NCBI RefSeq assembly: GCF_006783905.1
Contig: NZ_VFPE01000009.1
Span: forward strand, 18,101-82,100
Length of the DNA: 64,000 bases
Direction of reading: 5' to 3'
From: Microbacterium kyungheense
GTDB taxonomy: Bacteria; Actinomycetota; Actinomycetes; Actinomycetales; Microbacteriaceae
Shown here: piece by piece, positions 52,604-60,182 of the stretch
Layout of the letters: each line of letters begins with the position of its first letter
Numbering within the stretch: the stretch's first letter is position 1
Notes under the pieces: model-generated
The model's input: only the letters and a program-made list of their open reading frames with translations
What the model was told of the DNA's origin: nothing
Database searches by the model: none
Translations under genes and position numbers: made by a program

Positions 52604-53011
52604 CTACTCCTCGATCCTCAGCTCACGGCCGTGGGCCGTCAGCGCGTAGATCACGAGGATGTCGACGGCGATGATCGCCAGCGCCCAGAAGGGCTGCGTG
52701 GGGATCAGCATCAGCTGCCCGATCGCGCTCAGGGCCGCGAGGATGATCGCGACCACCCGCGCCCACGTCTGTCCCGCCAGCAGGGCGATGCCCGTCAGGA
52801 TCAGCAGCACCCCGATGATGAGGTTCCACCATCCCCAGCCCTGCACGTCGAAGAGGAACAGTGAGCCGTCCACGACGGCGAAGTAGGCGTCGGGCCCGAC
52901 GATGGCGACGAGTCCCTGAAGCCCGCCGAAGACACCGCTGATGAGGAGGATGACTCCGGCGAAGACGCCCCAGCCCGCCCACCCGGTGCGGCCGCTTGTT
53001 GCACTGCTCAT
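52604..53011 (-). CDS. Small membrane protein, SPW/DUF7144-like
   Basis: 135 residues with four helices (VFAGVILLISGVFGGLQGLVA; WWNLIIGVLLILTGIALLAG; VVAIILAALSAIGQLML; FWALAIIAVDILVIYAL). Proteins like this are widespread in actinobacteria (DUF7144), with no known role. ATG 53011 has AGGAG. Its promoter carries -10 TAGCGT (53046-53051), and a TCACCC-N5-GGGTGA operator begins 23 bp further upstream, about one helical turn beyond the geometry seen at the ATPase. Confidence 0.8.
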   Translation of the reverse strand: MSSATSGRTGWAGWGVFAGVILLISGVFGGLQGLVAIVGPDAYFAVVDGSLFLFDVQGWGWWNLIIGVLLILTGIALLAGQTWARVVAIILAALSAIGQLMLIPTQPFWALAIIAVDILVIYALTAHGRELRIEE

Positions 53012-53045
53012 TACGTTCTCCTGTTCTGTCGTTCTGGCACAGGCA

Positions 53046-53091
53046 CGCTATGGTCGCGTCCTCGGGCGTCACGTCACCCGATGCGGGTGAG
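53046..53091 (-). promoter_or_regulatory. -10 and TCACCC-N5-GGGTGA operator of the DUF7144-like gene
   Basis: -10 TAGCGT at 53046-53051; operator TCACCC-GATGC-GGGTGA at 53075-53091, within the last codons of the small upstream gene; 23 bp between them. Confidence 0.75.
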
Positions 53092-53308
53092 AATCCCCGT
53101 CGTCGATGGGATTCACCGAGATGACGGCGATGTGCAGCCCGTCGAACATCGCGAGCAGCCCTATCAGCCGTGCCTGATCGGGCACGGGACCCACCACATG
53201 CGTGCGTCCCTGCGCGTCGGTCGTGACGGTGAAGCCTTCCAGCGCCGTGACGACGAGGTCCGGGCTCAGCGGCCCGCTGACCACGATCTCGACCGTCTGA
53301 TCGTGCAC
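53069..53308 (-). CDS. Small conserved-looking protein, unknown function
   Basis: 79 residues, probably a compact alpha/beta domain: VEIVVSGPLSPDLVVTALEGFTVTTDAQGRTHVVGPV, then PDQARLIGLLAMFDGLHIAVISVNPID. The balance of strands and one long helix recalls ACT or ferredoxin-like folds, but no family is certain. GTG 53308 has AAGGGG at 6 bp; an ATG at 53374 would add 22 residues but overlaps a likely -10. It is divergent from the MalT-like regulator, with an operator between them, and a second operator lies in its own 3' end. Confidence 0.6.
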   Translation of the reverse strand: MHDQTVEIVVSGPLSPDLVVTALEGFTVTTDAQGRTHVVGPVPDQARLIGLLAMFDGLHIAVISVNPIDDGDSHPHRVT

Positions 53309-53390
53309 CGTGACCCCCTTCGAGACGATGCGCCCGCAGCGCTCGGGCTCCCGCAGGCGACAACTCTCCAGCATGGCTCTCGCCGCCACG

Positions 53391-53407
53391 TCACCCCTGT
53401 GGGATGA
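53391..53407. promoter_or_regulatory. TCACCC-N5-GGATGA operator, divergent interval
   Basis: TCACCC-CTGTG-GGATGA, one mismatch from the consensus, between the 79-residue gene and the LuxR-type regulator. It could mediate autoregulation. Confidence 0.65.
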
Positions 53408-53437
53408 TTTGGCCACCGCGCGCCCCTGAGGAAAGGG

Positions 53438-56026
53438 ATGCCAGTGGTCGAACCTCGCAGAATGCCGCCGCACGCCGTCGATCGCCCTGCGCTCCGGCGG
53501 CAGCTCGACGCGGCCCTCGTCTCGCCGCTCGCGCTCGTCGTGGCTCCGGCTGGTGCGGGCAAGACGGTCCTCGTCACGCAGTGGGCGCAGTCGCGTCCCG
53601 ACCTCGCCGTCGCGTGGTTCGATCTGACGGCCGCGGACCGTGCCGTCGGCGCGTTCGCGCGCCGCCTGTGCGCGGGGATCGCAGCGGTCGCGCCGCGGTT
53701 CTCGCCGCCGGAGCCGCCCGCCGTCACCGCCAGGGCACGGCTGGGCGAACCGTTCCTGGTCGACCTCGCGGAACGGCTGGCGGACGCGGGCGACCTCGTC
53801 CTCGTGTTCGACGACCTCGACCACCTCTCGAAGACCGCGGTCCTGACGGATCTGTGGCGGCTCGTGGATCTCCTCCCTCCCAACGCGCACGCGATCTTCT
53901 CGTCGCGCGTCGACCTGAACCTCGGCTGGAGCCGGCACCGGCTGGAGCACGACCTCGTCGAGATCCGCCAGCGCGAACTGGCCTTCGACGACGAGACCAC
54001 CGGCAAGGTGCTGTCCGCGATCGCCGGACGCCACATCGGCCCCGCCACCGCCGCGGCGGTCACCGCGCAGACCGAGGGGTGGGCGGCGGGCGTGCAGCTC
54101 ACGGCGCTGCGGCTGCGCTTCGCCGACGACCCCGGCCGCGTGGTCGAGGAGCTCACCGATACCGACCAGCTCGTCATGAACTATCTCAGCGTCGAGGTCC
54201 TCGACGGGCTGCGCCCCGAGCGGCGCGGCGCCCTCATGCGGCTGGCGGTGCTCGACGAGGTGTCGGCGGGCGTGGTCGAGGCGGTCGCCGACGTCGCGGG
54301 CGGCGACGACTTCCTCACCGCGCTCGAGCGCGACTCGCTGTTCCTCGTGCGTGTGCCGGGCCGCCCCGGCTGGTTCCGTCTGCACCGGCTGTTCCGCGAT
54401 CTGCTCATCTATCGGCTCCGCGCGACGGAGCCCGCCGTCGAAGAGGGCGTGCTCGAAGCGGCCGCCGATTGGTTCCTCGCGGCCGGCGACACCGACACCG
54501 CCGTCGACTATCTGCTGCGCGGGCGCCGCTGGACGCGCGCCATGGACCTGATCCTCGGCCTCGGGCCCGACCCGTCCGAGGAGGTGCGCGCCGCGAAGAT
54601 CGCCCACTGGCTCTCGATGGTCCCGCCCGAGGTGCGGGTGGCACGACCCGACGCCGTGCTGCTGCTCGCGATCGCGAACACGATGAGCGGGCACACCAGA
54701 TCAGCCGTCGACACGCTGCAGCGGCTCGCCGACCGTCGCCTCACCGTCGGCCGTCGCCAGATCGCGCTGGCCTACCTCGCCGCGGAGGTGCAGTTCAGCC
54801 CGCACCCCGAGCTCTTCGCGGGCATCGCGGACGAGGCCCTCGCCCTGCTGGCGGCGCACCCCGACGCCGGACCGCCCGACCTGATGGGCCTGACGTCACG
54901 TCCGCTGCTCCAGCTGATCAGCCAGGTGTCGGCCGGACGGGCGCTGCTGATGCTCGGCCGGATCGACGACGCACGCGCGCACCTCGCCGCAGCCCTTTCA
55001 CCGGCCGCGCTCGCGTATCCCCGCCATCGGGTGCACGCGCTCGGCTCGCTGGCGGTCGCGGAAGCGCTCTCGGGCCTGCTCACGAGCGCCTCCGAGCACG
55101 CGAACGAAGCACTCGCCGTCGAGCGCGACATCGGCGCGCACGGTCACCCCGCTCCCGCCGACGCCCACCTCGCACGCGCACTCGTGTGCATCCAGCGGGG
55201 CGAGGCCGGAGCGGGCGCGGCCTCGCTCGCCGTGGCCGTCGCGGCGGCGGCATCCAACAACCGCACGCAGCTGCTCTGGCTCGCCCACGTCGCCTCACGA
55301 CTCATCCATCCGCTCGACCTCGCCGACGACGTCGAGGCCCTCGGTCCGCCGCCCCCGCTGGTGCGCCAGGCGCTGCTGTCGATCTCACTGCGCGAGGCGC
55401 GCCTGGAAGGCGGTCGCGGCGCTCTCCCCGCGCCGGCGACCGAATGGTCGGCGGTCGCGTTCGAAGAGGTCGCCGGACTCGTCGGCGCGGGGCGCACGGC
55501 ACAGGCGCGCGAGCGGCTCGCCCAGCTCAGGGCCGCGGGCGTGCAGCCGAACCCGATCGCGCTGATCGAGGCGGACGCCCTCACCGCCTGGCTCTGCCTC
55601 GCCGAGGGGCACCGCGTGGCCGCGAGGGAGCACCTCGAGGCCGCCCTGCAGCGTGCACAGGACGACCGCCTGGCCCGCCCGTTCCTGCGGGTCGGGCCGC
55701 CGCTGCTCGATCTGCTCGACGAGGTGCCGACCGGGCGCGCCGAGTTCGGGCGGGTGATCGCGGAGCGCCTGCGAAGCCAGGGATCGGCGCGCAGCGAACG
55801 GCTCGTCGACGAGCTGACGCCCCGCGAGCGGGAGCTGATCGGCTACCTGCCCACCCGGTACACGATCGCCGACATCGCCGAGCGATGCTTCCTGTCGACC
55901 AACACGATCAAGACCCACCTCGCCCACATCTACCGCAAGCTCGGGGTCGCCTCGCGCGACGCCGCGATCGAGCGGGCCACCGAGCTGGGGCTGTTCGACT
56001 CAGCGGAGCACCACGACGTCATCTGA
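53438..56026 (+). CDS. MalT/LAL-type LuxR family transcriptional regulator
   Basis: 862-residue STAND-type regulator. Walker A VVAPAGAGKT (residues 34-43), Walker B-like DLVLVFDDLDHLSK, then a winged helix and a long helical repeat region (about 330-780) that would bind a ligand. The LuxR helix-turn-helix is C-terminal (LTPRERELIGYLPTRYTIADIAERCFLSTNTIKTHLAHIYRKL). Regulators of this size are usually activators switched on by ATP and an inducer. ATG 53438 has AGGAAAGGG. TCACCC-N5-GGGTGA-type sites flank the gene at both ends and recur at nearby operons, so it is the leading candidate for the protein that binds them. Confidence 0.93.
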   Translation: MPVVEPRRMPPHAVDRPALRRQLDAALVSPLALVVAPAGAGKTVLVTQWAQSRPDLAVAWFDLTAADRAVGAFARRLCAGIAAVAPRFSPPEPPAVTARARLGEPFLVDLAERLADAGDLVLVFDDLDHLSKTAVLTDLWRLVDLLPPNAHAIFSSRVDLNLGWSRHRLEHDLVEIRQRELAFDDETTGKVLSAIAGRHIGPATAAAVTAQTEGWAAGVQLTALRLRFADDPGRVVEELTDTDQLVMNYLSVEVLDGLRPERRGALMRLAVLDEVSAGVVEAVADVAGGDDFLTALERDSLFLVRVPGRPGWFRLHRLFRDLLIYRLRATEPAVEEGVLEAAADWFLAAGDTDTAVDYLLRGRRWTRAMDLILGLGPDPSEEVRAAKIAHWLSMVPPEVRVARPDAVLLLAIANTMSGHTRSAVDTLQRLADRRLTVGRRQIALAYLAAEVQFSPHPELFAGIADEALALLAAHPDAGPPDLMGLTSRPLLQLISQVSAGRALLMLGRIDDARAHLAAALSPAALAYPRHRVHALGSLAVAEALSGLLTSASEHANEALAVERDIGAHGHPAPADAHLARALVCIQRGEAGAGAASLAVAVAAAASNNRTQLLWLAHVASRLIHPLDLADDVEALGPPPPLVRQALLSISLREARLEGGRGALPAPATEWSAVAFEEVAGLVGAGRTAQARERLAQLRAAGVQPNPIALIEADALTAWLCLAEGHRVAAREHLEAALQRAQDDRLARPFLRVGPPLLDLLDEVPTGRAEFGRVIAERLRSQGSARSERLVDELTPRERELIGYLPTRYTIADIAERCFLSTNTIKTHLAHIYRKLGVASRDAAIERATELGLFDSAEHHDVI

Positions 56027-56035
56027 CGAGGGTGA
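56019..56035 (+). promoter_or_regulatory. TCATCT-N5-GGGTGA operator upstream of DUF2252 gene
   Basis: TCATCT-GACGA-GGGTGA straddles the stop codon of the regulator and lies 34 bp before ATG 56070. The right half is exact, the left half has two mismatches. Confidence 0.55.
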
Positions 56036-56069
56036 TGCGACGTGCAAGAGGCGGAGGGACGATGACGAC

Positions 56070-57461
56070 ATGAGCACGATCTCCGAGAACGACTGGACCG
56101 CGCCGATGAGCACGGCGGAGCATCTGGAACGCGGGCTCGCCGCCCGCAAGGCGACGCCGCGCCGCTCCCTCTCCACGCTGACCACATCGGGACGCGACCC
56201 GCTGTCGATCCTCGATGCGCAGAACCGCACGCGCGTGCCAGAGCTCGTGCCGCTGCGCACCGAGCGCATGTCGGCGAACCCGTTCGCGTTCTACCGGGCG
56301 ACCGCGGCGCTGCAGGCGGCAGATCTCGCCCGAGACCCGCACAGCGGCATCCTCGTCGCGTCGTGCGGCGACGCGCATGTGGCCAACTTCGGGTTCTACG
56401 CGTCGCCGCAGCGCACCCTCGTGTTCGACCTCAACGACTTCGACGAGGCGGCGTGGGCGCCATGGGAGTGGGACCTCAAGCGTCTGATCGCCAGCGTGGT
56501 CATCGCGGGCCAAGCCACGTCGCGCGACGAGGCGGTGGTGGATGCCGCGGTCCGCGGTGCGGTCTACGCCTATGCCCGCGCGATCAGGTCGTCGGTCGGG
56601 TCCTCACCCCTCGAGCGCTACTACCTGCACTCCGATGTGGCTGCGGCGCTCGCGATCATGGACCCGCAGTCCCGGCGCGCGATGCGCGCCGCGATCCGCG
56701 AGGCCAAGAAGCGCACCGGCGACAAGGCGGCCCGCAAGCTGACGCAGCTCGGCGAAGACGGGCGTCGCCGTTTCGTCGACCAGCCGCCGACGATGACGCA
56801 TGTCGAGTCCGAGTTCGCGAGCCGCCTGCAGGGCTACATCGAGACGTACATCGCCAGCGCGGACATCAGCATCCGCGTGCTGCTCTACGACTACGTCTTC
56901 GCCGACATCGCACGGCGGGTCGTCGGCGTCGGGAGCGTCGGCACGCGCTGCTGGATCACCGTCTTCCAGGATGGAGACGGTCGGCCCCTGCTGCTGCAGG
57001 TCAAAGAAGCCGGTCGCAGCGTCCTCTCGGAGTACGGCGGGATCGAGCAGCCGGCAGAGGCGGACCACTTCATCGCCGAACACGGCCAGGGCGCGCGGGT
57101 GGTCGCACTGCAGAAGACCCTGCAGGCCTTCTCGGACCCGTTCCTCGGTCACGCCCGAGGGCCCGAGGGCCGCGACTTCTACGTGCGCCAGTTCCGCGAC
57201 ATGAAGGGCGGCATCTCGGCCGAGGCGCTCGAGGACGTCCCGTTCGCCACGTACGCGCAGGCGTGTGCCGTCACGCTGGCTCGCGCACACGCGCAGTCTC
57301 CGATGGTGACGGAGCTGGCGGGGTACCTCGGCAACGGGCGGATCGCGGCCGAGGCCATCCTGGAGTGGTCGCACGCCTATGCGGACCTGTCGCGCGCCGA
57401 CTACGAGGCCTTCCTCGCCGCGAACGGAGACCTCCGCGACGGCGCGGCGGGCCACCGCTAG
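56070..57461 (+). CDS. DUF2252 protein (predicted kinase-like fold)
   Basis: 463-residue soluble protein of the actinobacterial DUF2252 family, which has a protein-kinase-like/aminoglycoside-phosphotransferase-like fold but no known substrate. Conserved blocks: LVPLRTERMSANPFAFYRATAALQAADLA, then SCGDAHVANFGFYASPQRTLVFDLNDFDEA, where the GDAHVANFG and DLNDFDE pair resembles the catalytic loop and metal-binding Asp, and later QFRDMKGG. ATG 56070 has GGAGGGA upstream. Immediately upstream lies the stop of the MalT-like regulator. Confidence 0.85.
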   Translation: MSTISENDWTAPMSTAEHLERGLAARKATPRRSLSTLTTSGRDPLSILDAQNRTRVPELVPLRTERMSANPFAFYRATAALQAADLARDPHSGILVASCGDAHVANFGFYASPQRTLVFDLNDFDEAAWAPWEWDLKRLIASVVIAGQATSRDEAVVDAAVRGAVYAYARAIRSSVGSSPLERYYLHSDVAAALAIMDPQSRRAMRAAIREAKKRTGDKAARKLTQLGEDGRRRFVDQPPTMTHVESEFASRLQGYIETYIASADISIRVLLYDYVFADIARRVVGVGSVGTRCWITVFQDGDGRPLLLQVKEAGRSVLSEYGGIEQPAEADHFIAEHGQGARVVALQKTLQAFSDPFLGHARGPEGRDFYVRQFRDMKGGISAEALEDVPFATYAQACAVTLARAHAQSPMVTELAGYLGNGRIAAEAILEWSHAYADLSRADYEAFLAANGDLRDGAAGHR

Positions 57462-57470
57462 AGTCGCGGC
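57459..57470 (+). promoter_or_regulatory. -10 element overlapping the DUF2252 stop codon
   Basis: TAGAGT (57459-57464) contains the TAG stop of the upstream gene and ends 6 bp before ATG 57471. Confidence 0.6.
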
Positions 57471-58394
57471 ATGAGCGACTCCCTGCCCTCGTGGCGCGAC
57501 ACCGCCACGCGCACCGCAATCTTCGACTTCGTGGCCGCCGTGACCGACGAGAACGGCCCGGACTACGTCGTGCCCGAGGCACGTGTCGCCGTGTTCGACA
57601 ACGACGGCACGCTCTGGACCGAGAAGCCGATGCCCACGCAGCTGCACTACCTGCTGGAGCAGTGGAAGGCCGCCGCAGCCGCTGATCCGTCGCTCGCCGA
57701 CACGCAGCCGTACCAGGCCGCCGCCAGCGGCGACATGTCGTGGCTCAGCGCGGCGATCGACAGGCACTACGCCGGCGACGACGCCGACCTCGGGCTGCTG
57801 ATCGCCGCGGTCGCGAGCGCCTCAGGCGGTGTCAGCGTCGACGAGTACGCGGCATCCGTCGCCGAGTTCTATCGCGAGGCGCGCCACCTCACCCTCGGCA
57901 CGCCGTACGCCCAGGTCGTCTACCAGCCGATGGTCGAGCTCATCCGGTTCCTCGAGGCCAACGGCTTCACGACCTATATCGTGTCCGGCGGCGAGCGGGA
58001 CTTCATGCGCCCGATGACCGAGGCGAACTACGGCATCCCCGCCGAGCGGGTCGTCGGCACCGGGATGGGCCTCACGTACGACGCCGAGACGAACACCGTG
58101 CGCTACGCGCCGAAGCTCGCGTTCTTCGACGACGGCCCCGAGAAGCCGGTCCGCATCTGGATGCGGACCGGGCGCCGGCCGATCCTCGCCGCCGGCAACT
58201 CGAACGGCGACGTGCCGATGCTGCGGTTCGCGCAGGGGAACCCCCGCAGCCTCGCACTGCTGGTGCATCACGACGACGACACGGGCCGTGGCGACGCCCC
58301 GTACGACAAGGGCGCCGAGCAGGCGCTCGCTGCCGACGGCATCACCGTCATCAGCGTCCGCGACGACTGGGCGCAGGTCTTCCCCACCGCCTGA
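57471..58394 (+). CDS. HAD family hydrolase (phosphoserine phosphatase-like)
   Basis: 307-residue cytoplasmic phosphohydrolase. Motif I, VAVFDNDGTLWTEK (nucleophile Asp about residue 43), has the NDGT variant. Motif II is the Ser of YIVSGGERDF, and motif III/IV are the Lys in APKLAFFD with GNSNGDVPML. A helical cap domain lies between motif I and II. Substrate unknown. It starts 9 bp after DUF2252, with its own leaderless promoter. Confidence 0.9.
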   Translation: MSDSLPSWRDTATRTAIFDFVAAVTDENGPDYVVPEARVAVFDNDGTLWTEKPMPTQLHYLLEQWKAAAAADPSLADTQPYQAAASGDMSWLSAAIDRHYAGDDADLGLLIAAVASASGGVSVDEYAASVAEFYREARHLTLGTPYAQVVYQPMVELIRFLEANGFTTYIVSGGERDFMRPMTEANYGIPAERVVGTGMGLTYDAETNTVRYAPKLAFFDDGPEKPVRIWMRTGRRPILAAGNSNGDVPMLRFAQGNPRSLALLVHHDDDTGRGDAPYDKGAEQALAADGITVISVRDDWAQVFPTA

Positions 58395-58424
58395 TCGCAG
58401 CCGCGCCGGTGGCCCGGCGACCGG

Positions 58425-59339
58425 TCAGACGTCGCCGACGAGCCGGAAGCCGATGTGCGACATGCCGGTGTCCTCGGCCTGCGGCGAGCGCGCCGCGGGC
58501 CGGAACCGCAGGCAGTAGTCAGGCGAGCACAGGTGCGAGCCGCCCTTGAGCACGCGGCGCGGGATCGACGGGAAGCCGTCCTGGGCACTGGCGGCGGCGA
58601 GCAGGTTCGCGCGCTTGCCGGCATCCACCGGCTTGTCCGACAGTCGCAGGTGCCGCGGCGTGTAGAAGTCCGTGGTCCACTCCCACACGTTTCCGGTCAT
58701 GTCGTACAGCCCGAAGCCGTTGGGCTCGTACGAGCCGACGGGAGCGGCATCCCCCACTCCCTGGTTGTCGTACGGAAAGCGGCCGAGCCACGAGTTCGCC
58801 TGCGGCACGCCGCCCGGGTAGGGCTCGTCGCCCCACGCGAACCGCTTGCCGTCGAGCCCGCCGCGGGCGGCGTACTCGTGCTCGGTCTCGGTGGGCAGGC
58901 GGAGTCCCGCCCATCTGGCGTAGGCCTGGGCATCCTCGAAGGCGATGTGGACGACGGGATGCCGCAGCCGCTCGTCGATGGACGACTCCGGCCCGAACGG
59001 CCGGCGCCAGTACGCGCCGGGCTGCCAGCGCCACCAGTTGCGCCAGTCCCGCAGGTCGACCGGCCCCGGCGTCGGCGTGAACACCATGGCGCCCGGGACG
59101 AGGTCGGCGGGGTCGGCGCCTTCGAAGTTCGCGGGGTCGAGCTCGCGCTCGGCGACGGTGACGTAGCCGGTGTCGTCGACGAACGCGGCGTACTGCTCGT
59201 TCGTCACGGCGTACCGGTCGATGCGGAACGGTGCGACCTCACGCTCGTGGACCGGCTGCTCGTCGGGGTAGAACTCGTCGGAGCCCATCGTGAACGTGCC
59301 GCCGGGAAGCAGCACCTGGTCGTGGATCGCAGACGTCAC
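58425..59339 (-). CDS. Formylglycine-generating enzyme (SUMF1/EgtB fold)
   Basis: 304-residue oxidase that converts the active-site Cys of type I sulfatases (C-x-P-x-R) to formylglycine. The FGE fold begins LLPGGTFTMGSDEFYPDEQPVHE, the middle has PVVHIAFEDAQAYARWAGLRLPTE, and the copper-binding pair Cys271/Cys276 sits in GGSHLCSPDYCLRFRPAAR. Both cysteines are intact, so the enzyme should be active. It can serve the sulfatase at 40.0-42.3 kb and, if functional, the broken one at 60.2 kb. GTG start 6 bp after TACGGT (59346-59351), leaderless. Confidence 0.93.
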   Translation of the reverse strand: MTSAIHDQVLLPGGTFTMGSDEFYPDEQPVHEREVAPFRIDRYAVTNEQYAAFVDDTGYVTVAERELDPANFEGADPADLVPGAMVFTPTPGPVDLRDWRNWWRWQPGAYWRRPFGPESSIDERLRHPVVHIAFEDAQAYARWAGLRLPTETEHEYAARGGLDGKRFAWGDEPYPGGVPQANSWLGRFPYDNQGVGDAAPVGSYEPNGFGLYDMTGNVWEWTTDFYTPRHLRLSDKPVDAGKRANLLAAASAQDGFPSIPRRVLKGGSHLCSPDYCLRFRPAARSPQAEDTGMSHIGFRLVGDV

Positions 59340-59356
59340 CCCACAACCGTAACGGC

Positions 59357-60028
59357 CTAGAAGCTGCCGATGCCCTTGCCGATCATCGAGACGCCGATCA
59401 CGAGCAGCAGCACGGCCATGATGATCGCGTTCTCACGGCCCAGCCAGACTCGCAGCGCGTCCAGCGGTCCGCGCAGCCTGTCGGCGGCGATGAGGTACCC
59501 GACGACCGGGACGAGGACAGTGGATGCCGCGAGCAGCGTGAAGATCGCGATCACGAGCACGATCTCACCGGTCTCGAGGGAGGCCGAGCCGATGTCGACG
59601 CCGGCGCCCGCCGCCATGAGCAGGTTCTTCGGGTTGATCGCGGACAGCAGGAAGCCGAGGCCGAACGCGACCGGGAACGTGACCTTGTCGATGGCCTGCA
59701 TCCACTTCGGCATCTTCGGGTCTTCGCCGGCCTTCGGCCGCCCGCGCCACTGGCGGACGGCGAGCAGCAGGAGCAGGACGCCGAGGATCAACTGGATGAC
59801 GCCCTGGATCGGTTTCGAGGCATCCGGGTCGTCCTCGGGCAGCACCGACGAGAGGAGCGTGAACACCGTGACCGCCACGACGATGCCGATCACCCAGCCG
59901 AGGAGGAACCCGACGCTCGTCACGCGCGCCTTCGGCGACAGCAGCATGAGGATGGCCGCGATTATCGGGATGGGGCTGATCGCCACGCCGAGGGCGAGGG
60001 GAAGGATGTCTCCGATGACGGCGCCCAT
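59357..60028 (-). CDS. GAP family (LysE-like) membrane protein
   Basis: 223 residues, six helices. It opens with ILPLALGVAISPIPIIAAILMLLSPKARVTSVGFLLGW, the pattern of the actinobacterial GAP family (PF11139), which was named from a mycobacterial glycopeptidolipid export gene. A polar loop of 20 residues (PKAGEDPKMPKWMQ) separates the halves. I chose ATG 60028 because AGGAGG lies 7 bp upstream of it; an ATG six bases earlier is too close. Possible role in export of sugars or lipids; unproven. Confidence 0.85.
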   Translation of the reverse strand: MGAVIGDILPLALGVAISPIPIIAAILMLLSPKARVTSVGFLLGWVIGIVVAVTVFTLLSSVLPEDDPDASKPIQGVIQLILGVLLLLLAVRQWRGRPKAGEDPKMPKWMQAIDKVTFPVAFGLGFLLSAINPKNLLMAAGAGVDIGSASLETGEIVLVIAIFTLLAASTVLVPVVGYLIAADRLRGPLDALRVWLGRENAIIMAVLLLVIGVSMIGKGIGSF

Positions 60029-60182
60029 GGGCATGCCTCCTGGTCCGGAAGGGTGTCGGCTGTCGGACTCACCGTAGCGGTCCCGTCCCTCGTGGCATTC
60101 CTTCCGCTCGTGTCGCGCAGTGGATAGCTTCGAGGTGCGCCGTGCCCTCATGCGGCGCCTCGGGAGCGAAGGTGGAGTGAAC

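Noticed and set aside
53308..53374. Longer form of the 79-residue protein starting at ATG 53374
   Set aside because: That ATG overlaps a likely -10 region and lacks a ribosome binding site, while GTG 53308 has one.
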